Of a DNA stretch of 8,995 bases, positions 1 through 7,048 are shown piece after piece. Position 1 is the stretch's first letter, and each line of letters opens with the position of its first letter. A program made the position numbers and the translations under genes. The notes under the pieces were generated by a model that saw only the letters and a program-made list of their open reading frames with translations, was not told the origin of the DNA and did no database searches. The stretch is from Campylobacteraceae bacterium (GTDB lineage Bacteria > Campylobacterota > Campylobacteria > Campylobacterales > Sulfurovaceae), in assembly GCA_027066355.1 (NCBI GenBank), contig JAMONW010000188.1, forward strand, positions 1-8,995, in the 5' to 3' direction.

Positions 1-459
1 ATAGTGCAACTCAAGCTGATAAGCTCTAAAAATCTCTATAATTTTTGAGCTAATAGTTCTGCTTTTTGGCTCAAGAAGCCTTGCTAATTGCATTGTAATA
101 GTAGAGCCACCAGAGGTTATATGCCCATACTTAATTAACTGCCAACTAGCTCTAAGTAAGGCTAAATAGTCAACTCCCCAATGTTTATAAAAGCGCTTAT
201 CTTCAAAGTTTAAAAGAACTCTTTTATAGTTTAAATCAATCTTTTTTAAATCAACACTAAATCGCCACTTATCTTTGCTATTTAGTGTTGCATAAACTAC
301 CTTTCCACTTCTATCTAGCACAACTCTTGATAAATCTTTAGTAGGGGTTAATTTAATAGGGTAAAAAATCTCTAAAAATATAAAAAACAACAAGAATGAG
401 AGCATTAAAAGCATAAATAGCCTAATACTCTTTTTTAAAATAAAAACTACTCTATTCAC
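1..459 (-). CDS. pbpC: Penicillin-binding protein 1C (N-terminal 153 codons, runs off the left edge)
   Basis: Bifunctional class A peptidoglycan synthase of the PBP1C type; only the start of the glycosyltransferase (GT51) domain is inside the window. Residues 1-11 are basic and cytoplasmic. A single membrane anchor follows at about residues 12-32. The GT51 signature is clear: FEDKRFYKHWGVD at residues 85-97, whose E86 matches the catalytic glutamate, and GGSTITMQLARLL at residues 117-129. The transpeptidase and C-terminal domains would lie beyond position 1. I chose the GTG at 459-457 because it keeps the basic N-terminus and overlaps the macroglobulin stop by 8 nt, which suggests translational coupling. 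An ATG at 414-412 (codon 16) is possible but would shorten the anchor. Pairing with an alpha-2-macroglobulin gene is the well-known arrangement of pbpC (E. coli pbpC-yfhM), and this supports 1C over 1A, which the N-terminus alone would not settle. Family is near certain; the 1C assignment rests partly on context. Confidence 0.9.
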   Translation of the reverse strand, partial: MNRVVFILKKSIRLFMLLMLSFLLFFIFLEIFYPIKLTPTKDLSRVVLDRSGKVVYATLNSKDKWRFSVDLKKIDLNYKRVLLNFEDKRFYKHWGVDYLALLRASWQLIKYGHITSGGSTITMQLARLLEPKSRTISSKIIEIFRAYQLELHY

Positions 460-3400
460 TCAAGCTTTTCTCAACTTCTAAAATAGTATCTAAATTTGCT
501 CTTTGAGTAGCATTTAGCTTTTTATCAATTATAGTTGATGTATCAATATTTGGGTTTGTTTTATACCAAGGTAAATTTTTGAAAATTAAATCCAACTCTC
601 TATTTTTAAAAATATATCCATATCTTGCAATTAATGAATTTCTTAAAATCTTTAACTCTTTTTTATTGTATCTCTTAAAATATCTGCTATCTAACTCTTT
701 AGTATTGACTCTATAAAAATCACTAAGAGTTAATCCACCAAGTCGCTTTTTCTCCTGCCTTAAGAGAGCCTCAACATTATCTTTTTGCAAAGTTGTTAAT
801 TTAGAGTAAGCAATAGCACCACTCTTTATAGATGGCTTATACCACTTAAATTTACTAAACTTTTTATATAACTCTATATTACTATCTCTAAAATCTAATC
901 CAACATAAGCAAAAATTGCATTTCTTAGGGTATTTAACTGAAGGGTTGTATATTTTGATATATCTTTTATAGGACTATTAAAAATATCTTTATAATCACT
1001 TAGCTCCAAAGCCTCTTTTTGGGTATTTTTAGCTTCTGTATTACTTTTTAAAGTTTGCTTTTTAATATCTTTTGCATCTTTTATCTCAACAAAGGTTGAA
1101 TTTTTACTAAATGCTCTAAATTGAAGTTTATACATATCGCTAATAGTTGTTGGAGCAAGTGCAAATTTGCCCTTAGTTACTGCTCTTAGTGCATATGCAA
1201 ACTTAAACTCTCCAGTTGCTCCCTCTTTTAGGGCAGATATATATCTATCATCTCTATACTCTTGATTATCTGCACTACTAATATCTTTTAACCACTTTAG
1301 AGATGTTGTAATATCATAGCCAGTAATATTTGGATTTTCAATCTCAAATCCAGCAGGTAAAAGATCTATTATAAGAGGATTTTTTATAGCACTGTTGGTA
1401 ATTTTACCACTTAAAACTACTACAATTTCACTACCTTGCTTTATATTTTTTAAATCTATCTTTTTACCAAATGTATCAAAAAACTCTTTTTTAATACTAA
1501 AGCCTCTATTTTGTGTCATATCAAAGCTACTAGGTTTAGGCGTTGCTATAAATGAAATACTATACCAAAGTTGGCTATTAGATATATTTTTAATCTTTGG
1601 CAAATTAGATAAGTTACTAAAACTCTTTTTAAACTCTTTCCCATTATAGACTCTCTTATTAACCAAAATATTTAATTTAGAGCTTTTAATATCAATACTT
1701 TTAGCTGCAAGAAGAATAAGGCTCATCTCTTGAGTGCTTAAATACTCTTTGGCTTTTGCCTCTTGTGCTAAATTAATATAAGCTAACTTAGCAATATCTC
1801 TAAATCCATACTTAGATGCTAAAACTACCAAAAGCGCTCTATCTCTTAATTCGCCACCATAATTACTCCAATAGTTACTATACTCTTTTAAATTATTTAC
1901 AGCCAATTTAAAAATCTCTTTAGCCTCTGTTTGTCTGCCTAAAACTGCCAAAGCACTAGCTAAATTAGCCCATCCACTTGCTGATTTAATTACAGGATTT
2001 GTATTATTAATATGATACTCAATTTCAGAGAGCATAGGGCGCTTATTTTTAGCTAAAACATAGAGTGCATATGCATCAGCTTCTGCTTTTTGAGAGTTTT
2101 TGCTCCATCTACTTAAGTGATTTTGCAAATAATCTAAGCCCCTTGATAGGCGTTTGCTATTAACGCTAAAGCCCTCTCTTTTAGCCTCTGTTAAAAAATC
2201 TAATACATAGCTACTAACCCACATACTCTCTTTTGAATCCAACCACAAAGCAAATCCACCATCATATTTTTGGAGTTCATATAATCTCTCTATTGCACTT
2301 TTTACTAACTCTTTTTGCTCTTTATCATCTAAAAAGGCAAAAGCTCTGCTTGTTGTTTGCTCTGCACATCTGCAACAGTATGATATTAAGCTCTTTTTAA
2401 TACTATTTACTCCAATAAGAGGAGAGCTACTTACTTTTACTTTGATATTATAAATATCTTGCCAACTATTGCTATCTATTAAACTTTTTATATCTAAAAG
2501 TGAATTTGCTTTTAAGATATTAACCTCTTTTACATAACTCTTTGGATAAGGCGTTCTTGTGCTTAATTTAAACTCTCTTGTTGATACTACTTTATTATTG
2601 TTAATAGCTTCAACTTTTATTGTGGCTTTCCCCTCTTTTAGAGCTTTAAATACTATTGGACTCAATAGAGATTTGGTGCTATTTAGAGTATATTTTATCT
2701 CTTTAGGATTTGCATCAACTACCCCGTTTGTGCTAATTTTAAAGATATAATCTCCCTTTGGAGCTTTTTTGTCAAATTTTGTTTGTAATAAAATTTTTGC
2801 ACTATCACCTATACTTAAAAACTTTGGCATATATAGCTCTAGTGAAACATCATCTTTAACAACTACACTGCCTTGAGTGCTACCTACACCATCTCTACTC
2901 CAAGCAACAGCCATTAACTCTAATTTACCTTGATAATCTGGAATATCAAGTATAAATTTGGCTCTTTTATCTTTAAATTTAACTACCTTAGTAAATAGCG
3001 CAAAAACTTTTCTATTGTTCGTTACAGGCTCTTTGTTTATCTGCTCCTCTTCATCAGCACCAACACTAAACTCTGCATGTTGCCCATAGCTTTTTATTAA
3101 ATCTGAATAGATATCTCTTATATTAATGCCAAGTTTTTGTTTGCTATAAAAGGCTTTATATGGGTTTGGTGCTTTATAGTTTGTTAAGTTCAAAACAGCT
3201 CTATCAACTGCCATTAAAACAATATTGGCACTATTAATATTTGAACCCTTAGCTATTACCTCAACATTTAATTTACTTTTGGATTTAATCTCTTTGCTAC
3301 ACTTTAGCTCTAAATTTATATATCTTTTTGGATCAATAATTAATAGATGAGCCAATCCTACTGCCCTAGAAGCTCCTAACTTTTTACTATGCGCTCTAAA

Positions 3401-5719
3401 TGATGTAGCCAAAACATATACAGAGCTTCCCCACTCTTTTTTTGCTTTAAACTCTAGCTCTATTGGCTTATTTGCTTTTGCAATAAGCTCTTTGCTCTCT
3501 AAAATCTTATTTGAAGCAATATTTACAATTAATGGACCACTAAATTTTGGTTTAATTAAAACTTTTATACTATCTCCAACTTTGTAACTCTTTTTATCTA
3601 TTGCAATTGGCAACTTATCTGGTGAAATTTTACTTTTGCTCTCTTCATAACCACTGCTAAATCTATAGCTTGTAATATCTCCAAACTCATCACTAATCTC
3701 AAGCCTATAACTACCCCAATCTAGCTTATCTAAGGCTAGTTCAACTGGCTCTAAAGCAGTTGTAATATCTCCTTTTTTTATAACTCCTATATCTTCATAT
3801 GTTACATAGTATCTCCAATTACCACTACTGCTTGTTGTCCAATTCCAGTGGCTCTCTTCTTTTATTAATTTATATTTTAAATTACTCTTTTTCTCTTTGC
3901 CATTAGCAATATAAACAATTAAAAATCTAGCTTTAGAGTTTAAATCTATAGCTTGATTTTCAAATTTTGCTTTTACTCCAATATACCCTTTTTTATCATC
4001 AAAAAATATATCTACACCTTTTGTTACTGCTCTAGCACCTGGGTCTAAAACATCGCTTTTAACATACAGAGCCAAAGGTTTTGTAGAAGAGCTTTTTTTG
4101 ATACCTTTTATCTTAATTTTAATTAAGCCATTCTCATCTCCTACAAGCTCACCTTGTGCAATATGTTCTCTTGTTTGCTTTTGATCAATTTTACCAAAAA
4201 AGTAATTTTCATACCTCTTTAGAGGTGCTTTAATATTGTGTAAAATTAGCATATAACTAGCTTTTGCATTTGGTAGAGCTTCGCCTGTTAAATATTTTGC
4301 TTTTAACTCTACTGTTGCACTTTTTAATGCTTTTAACTCTTTTGGCTTTGATTTTATCTCTACTTCAATTTTAGGTGGCACAAAATCTTCTACATTAAAA
4401 CTTAAAACTCCTATTGGTTTTTTGTTTTGAGCAAGAGCCACAATTTTGTATCTACCAGGCTCTTTTGATAGTGTAAAATTACCCTCAATATGCCCTAAAT
4501 TATCACTACTTAAAAGTTTTTTAGCTACATCTTTTCCCTCTGGATTAATTAGCTTAAAAACTATTTTTAAATTAGATGCTATCTTTTGATTTTCATCTTT
4601 TACTAAAGCATGAAAAGTAATAGTGCTTTTTGGTTTAAATATGCCACGATTGCTAAATATAAATGCTTTATAGCCCTCTATTGGCTCTAAGCCACCATCT
4701 CCTCTATCAGTTAAATCCAGTGGTGGCTTAGATATATCAATTATGGCAAAATCTCCATCTTTACCATAAGCATAAATAGCTTTAGCCGACATACCACCTA
4801 CGCCATTTAGCAAAGATGCTTTAAACTCTGCATATCCATTTTTTGCAACTGTAGTTGCTAATACTTCATTATTTTTAGCTCTTAATTCAAGTTTAACATT
4901 TTTATAAATTGATGCATCTTTTAAGTGTTTGGTATATATATGTAAAGCTCTACTACCTTGCATTGTAAATAGTCCAATATCAGATAAAATAAATGATTGA
5001 GTTTTTGTATAATATATATCTGCTTTTTTATCTTTATCTAGTGGAGTAATAGCTAAAATATATAAGCCAGGTTTTGCTTTTTTAAGCATTGTATTAATTG
5101 GAATTGCAGTTATAACTTTTTTGTTTTTTTCTCCATTTAGTTTTAATCTTTTGCTCCAAAGTTTGTATCCATCTCTATTTTGAATATCACTTAAATCATA
5201 ATAGCTTATACCTCCATGCAAATAGTTATAATTTATTGCTACTGGCATTAAGTTGTTTTTATTAATTCTATATAAAGATACCTCAACTTCTTTTAAATTT
5301 CTACTCTCTAAAGGTATAGTAATATCTCCAACTATTGGCAAAATATATCCACTCTCTTTAAAGGAAAAAGATGGGGCGTAATCACCTGTTTTTTTATTAA
5401 ATTTATAGCTTTTATCTAGTGTTACTTTGCCTAAAGGAAGATTTTTATTTATTGTAATTGTATAGTTGCTCTCTGGCTTTAATCCTTTGATACAAACAGA
5501 GTCGTAATTTGCTAAAATTTTATAATTTGATATTGGTTCAACTCTAATAAATGGCTTTAGCGAGTTGGCATTAACATCTTCAAAATATCTATCTACTCTA
5601 AAGCATATAGATATATCGTTTTTACTCTTTTTATTATATATATTTATAATTTTATAAGGCTTTACAGCTCCAAAAAGAGATGATATAAAAAGAGCCATTA
5701 AAAGTATATATTTTATCAT
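452..5719 (-). CDS. Bacterial alpha-2-macroglobulin, type I (CxEQ thioester), with C-terminal YARHG repeats
   Basis: Large periplasmic protease-trapping protein (1755 aa) related to E. coli YfhM/ECAM (about 1650 aa). A protease cuts the bait region; the resulting conformational change exposes a thioester that binds the attacker covalently. Seen in order: a Sec signal peptide (residues 1 to about 18, no lipobox cysteine); N-terminal macroglobulin domains; an MG2-like domain at about 350-445 (SNRGIFKPKSTITFHA); the bait-region domain from about 697, with an acidic segment near 885-895 (GADEEEQINKEP) as candidate bait; the A2M core domain at about 905-970 (IPDYQGKLELMAVAWSRDG); a thioester helical domain at about 1060-1370, with CAEQ at 1118-1121; a bMG10-like domain at about 1376-1545; and two YARHG-type units at 1571-1755. 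The YARHG tail accounts for most of the extra length. The ATG at 5719 has AAGGA 6 nt upstream and directly begins a signal peptide. pbpC follows with an 8-nt overlap. Family assignment is very secure; individual domain edges are approximate. Confidence 0.96.
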   Translation of the reverse strand: MIKYILLMALFISSLFGAVKPYKIINIYNKKSKNDISICFRVDRYFEDVNANSLKPFIRVEPISNYKILANYDSVCIKGLKPESNYTITINKNLPLGKVTLDKSYKFNKKTGDYAPSFSFKESGYILPIVGDITIPLESRNLKEVEVSLYRINKNNLMPVAINYNYLHGGISYYDLSDIQNRDGYKLWSKRLKLNGEKNKKVITAIPINTMLKKAKPGLYILAITPLDKDKKADIYYTKTQSFILSDIGLFTMQGSRALHIYTKHLKDASIYKNVKLELRAKNNEVLATTVAKNGYAEFKASLLNGVGGMSAKAIYAYGKDGDFAIIDISKPPLDLTDRGDGGLEPIEGYKAFIFSNRGIFKPKSTITFHALVKDENQKIASNLKIVFKLINPEGKDVAKKLLSSDNLGHIEGNFTLSKEPGRYKIVALAQNKKPIGVLSFNVEDFVPPKIEVEIKSKPKELKALKSATVELKAKYLTGEALPNAKASYMLILHNIKAPLKRYENYFFGKIDQKQTREHIAQGELVGDENGLIKIKIKGIKKSSSTKPLALYVKSDVLDPGARAVTKGVDIFFDDKKGYIGVKAKFENQAIDLNSKARFLIVYIANGKEKKSNLKYKLIKEESHWNWTTSSSGNWRYYVTYEDIGVIKKGDITTALEPVELALDKLDWGSYRLEISDEFGDITSYRFSSGYEESKSKISPDKLPIAIDKKSYKVGDSIKVLIKPKFSGPLIVNIASNKILESKELIAKANKPIELEFKAKKEWGSSVYVLATSFRAHSKKLGASRAVGLAHLLIIDPKRYINLELKCSKEIKSKSKLNVEVIAKGSNINSANIVLMAVDRAVLNLTNYKAPNPYKAFYSKQKLGINIRDIYSDLIKSYGQHAEFSVGADEEEQINKEPVTNNRKVFALFTKVVKFKDKRAKFILDIPDYQGKLELMAVAWSRDGVGSTQGSVVVKDDVSLELYMPKFLSIGDSAKILLQTKFDKKAPKGDYIFKISTNGVVDANPKEIKYTLNSTKSLLSPIVFKALKEGKATIKVEAINNNKVVSTREFKLSTRTPYPKSYVKEVNILKANSLLDIKSLIDSNSWQDIYNIKVKVSSSPLIGVNSIKKSLISYCCRCAEQTTSRAFAFLDDKEQKELVKSAIERLYELQKYDGGFALWLDSKESMWVSSYVLDFLTEAKREGFSVNSKRLSRGLDYLQNHLSRWSKNSQKAEADAYALYVLAKNKRPMLSEIEYHINNTNPVIKSASGWANLASALAVLGRQTEAKEIFKLAVNNLKEYSNYWSNYGGELRDRALLVVLASKYGFRDIAKLAYINLAQEAKAKEYLSTQEMSLILLAAKSIDIKSSKLNILVNKRVYNGKEFKKSFSNLSNLPKIKNISNSQLWYSISFIATPKPSSFDMTQNRGFSIKKEFFDTFGKKIDLKNIKQGSEIVVVLSGKITNSAIKNPLIIDLLPAGFEIENPNITGYDITTSLKWLKDISSADNQEYRDDRYISALKEGATGEFKFAYALRAVTKGKFALAPTTISDMYKLQFRAFSKNSTFVEIKDAKDIKKQTLKSNTEAKNTQKEALELSDYKDIFNSPIKDISKYTTLQLNTLRNAIFAYVGLDFRDSNIELYKKFSKFKWYKPSIKSGAIAYSKLTTLQKDNVEALLRQEKKRLGGLTLSDFYRVNTKELDSRYFKRYNKKELKILRNSLIARYGYIFKNRELDLIFKNLPWYKTNPNIDTSTIIDKKLNATQRANLDTILEVEKSLSE
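455..1009 (-). repeat. Tandem protein repeat: two YARHG-type units at the end of the macroglobulin
   Basis: Two related units of about 85-90 residues follow each other: unit 1 at residues 1571 to about 1655 (DNA 1009 to about 755) and unit 2 at residues 1663-1755 (from DNA 733 down). Shared landmarks are L-x-L-S-D at the start, an LRN motif (1598-1600 and 1692-1694), WYK (from W1626 and W1718, 55 residues into each unit) and a closing L-x-x-x-Q-x-x-N-x-x-x-x-L-x-x-E-K pattern. Unit 2 fits the YARHG extracellular domain well (LRNSLIARYGYIF, then WYKTN). Unit 1 has drifted at the name-giving motif (LRNAIFAYVGLDF, then WYKPS). The YARHG family is known only as an extracellular or periplasmic domain of unclear function, often in secreted bacterial proteins. 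A role in wall or ligand binding here is a guess. Confidence 0.82.
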
Positions 5720-5725
5720 TTTAAT

Positions 5726-5730
5726 TCCTT
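5726..5730 (-). promoter_or_regulatory. Ribosome binding site of the macroglobulin gene
   Basis: On the minus strand AAGGA lies 6 nt before the ATG at 5719-5717. It is the only good Shine-Dalgarno match near this start, and the codons right after the ATG encode the signal peptide, so site and start support each other. Confidence 0.75.
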
Positions 5731-5744
5731 AAGCTTTTTAATGT

Positions 5745-5750
5745 ATTATA
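5745..5750 (-). promoter_or_regulatory. Probable -10 element of the macroglobulin-pbpC operon
   Basis: A perfect TATAAT on the minus strand (5750 down to 5745) lies 25 nt upstream of the macroglobulin ATG. Transcription would start near 5738 and give a leader of about 20 nt that holds the AAGGA site. No convincing -35 hexamer is visible about 17 nt upstream, which is common for housekeeping promoters in Campylobacterota. The region where a -35 would fall runs up to the ribosome binding site of the divergent gene, so RNA polymerase binding here could interfere with that gene. Confidence 0.55.
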
Positions 5751-5769
5751 CCATTTATATTCAAAAGCT

Positions 5770-5774
5770 AGGGA
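5770..5774 (+). promoter_or_regulatory. Ribosome binding site that favours the TTG start at 5780
   Basis: AGGGA lies 5 nt before the TTG at 5780-5782. The alternative ATG at 5741 has no purine-rich site in front of it (the preceding bases are a T-rich run) and overlaps the -10 element of the opposite operon. This is the main reason for choosing the later start of the divergent membrane-protein gene. Confidence 0.5.
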
Positions 5775-5779
5775 TTTTA

Positions 5780-7024
5780 TTGAAAAGAAGATATATTGCA
5801 GCTATTGCTATATTTGTGCCTATTTTAATTGCTGCTATTGCACATAAGTTTTATCCAGACAGTTATGAGATTGTATCAGCTTATATGGTAGCAGTTGCAG
5901 TAGCTTTTAAGGGTGCTATACTCTCTTTTTTCTTGGCTTCAAAATTAAAAATTATTGCATTTTTAAAGAGTTTAACTCTATTAAATAGCACTATTTTACT
6001 TATTAAAAGGTGGTTTTTAGATAATATATTTGCAAAATGGTTAGAGAAAAACTTAATTAATCCTCTAAAAAATAGCATATTAATTACAGCAAATTACTAC
6101 AAAAAGTTAAGCCTTAAAGCAAAACTTAAAAATATAGCCTTGCCAATTATAACCTTTGGAGCTTTTGGATATATTGCATACCATAGCGGATATTTAAGTA
6201 ATTTGCTTCTATTTACAGAGATTAAAGTATTTGTAATAGGTTTAAGTAAAGCTTTTTTAGCTCTTATTGTGCATATTTTCTCTTTTATTATAGACTCTTG
6301 GATAACACCAATTTTAGAGGTTTTTGCTCTAAGTTTTATACTAAATTGGCTTGAAGATAAGTTAGGTAGTTCAAATCCTTTTATTAAGTTTTTAAACTCA
6401 ATTAGTGCTTTAATTAACTCTATTATTAATATCTTTATAAATTTAGATAATAAAATAGACCCTTTTATAAATAAACCAGTAGCCAAAAGGGCTAGAGCTA
6501 TTAGTTTAAAGCTCTCAAAATATATAAATAATAAAAAAATTTCACACGAATATCAACAATTTGAAGCTTTAGAGAGAAAAATAATGAAAGCTCATATAGA
6601 CTCTTATTATAGTTTTAAAGATATGGATAAAATCAAAGATAAAAAAGAGTTATATGCTCTTATAAATAAAAAGAGTAGAGATAATCTAAATATAGTAGCC
6701 TTTCTCTCAAGAAATAGCAAAGGTGAACTCTTAGATGAAGATGTAGAAGACTCTTTTTATCACGATATTTTTATACTAGAGGGTATTGCAAGTTCAAAAG
6801 CAGAGGGAGTAAAACAAGAGTTAAGCAATAAACCAGACTCAACAGATTTTTGGGTTTTAAACACAAGCAATTTCCCTGCAACTTTGCAAAGTAAACATAA
6901 TAAATTTAATACAACAACAATAGAACCAAATAGCCTAAAACTTATTCAAGTAGATGGAGATATAGATTATAAAGATATATGTTTTAACTTTAAAAACACT
7001 ATAAAATGTGTTACATTAATTTAA
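5780..7024 (+). CDS. Unrecognised multi-pass membrane protein with a hydrophilic C-terminal domain
   Basis: I do not recognise this family. From the TTG at 5780 the protein is 414 aa; an ATG at 5741 would add 13 residues but lacks a ribosome binding site. Hydrophobic segments lie at about residues 6-21, 31-53, 118-136, 148-172 and 175-191, with a weaker one at 201-221. The very lysine-rich stretch 54-117 and the KRR at the N-terminus should be cytoplasmic by the positive-inside rule. The basic stretch 233-254 suggests the C-terminal half is also cytoplasmic, which would need the weak sixth segment to cross. Residues 255-414 are soluble and charged. They end in a region that looks beta-rich (FWVLNTSNFP at 357-366) and has two cysteines, C401 and C410. 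The gene is divergent from the macroglobulin operon across a very short shared region and convergent with dbpA. No function can be given. The reading frame is long, intact and has the same base use as its neighbours, so it is a real gene. Confidence 0.8.
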   Translation: MKRRYIAAIAIFVPILIAAIAHKFYPDSYEIVSAYMVAVAVAFKGAILSFFLASKLKIIAFLKSLTLLNSTILLIKRWFLDNIFAKWLEKNLINPLKNSILITANYYKKLSLKAKLKNIALPIITFGAFGYIAYHSGYLSNLLLFTEIKVFVIGLSKAFLALIVHIFSFIIDSWITPILEVFALSFILNWLEDKLGSSNPFIKFLNSISALINSIINIFINLDNKIDPFINKPVAKRARAISLKLSKYINNKKISHEYQQFEALERKIMKAHIDSYYSFKDMDKIKDKKELYALINKKSRDNLNIVAFLSRNSKGELLDEDVEDSFYHDIFILEGIASSKAEGVKQELSNKPDSTDFWVLNTSNFPATLQSKHNKFNTTTIEPNSLKLIQVDGDIDYKDICFNFKNTIKCVTLI

Positions 7025-7048
7025 TAATTTGCTACTTTTAAAGCTAAT

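Noticed and set aside
1395..1649. Plus-strand open frame of 84 codons inside the macroglobulin gene
   Set aside because: It lies wholly antisense to the bMG10-like region, has no ribosome binding site that I can see, and reads as a typical antisense shadow rich in Leu, Ile and Phe.
2559..2750. Plus-strand open frame of 63 codons inside the macroglobulin gene
   Set aside because: Antisense to a well-supported coding region, with no recognisable product.
5881..6486. Two minus-strand open frames (5881-6078 and 6097-6486) opposite the membrane-protein gene
   Set aside because: They mirror hydrophobic codons of the plus-strand gene, whose membrane-protein pattern is coherent across the whole stretch. 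The longer one (129 codons) is the only tempting case, but it shows no recognisable domain.
7025..7048. Bidirectional terminator between the convergent membrane-protein and dbpA genes
   Set aside because: Only a very short imperfect complementarity (GCT...AGC around 7031-7044) is present, with no GC-rich stem and no clean T-run on either strand.
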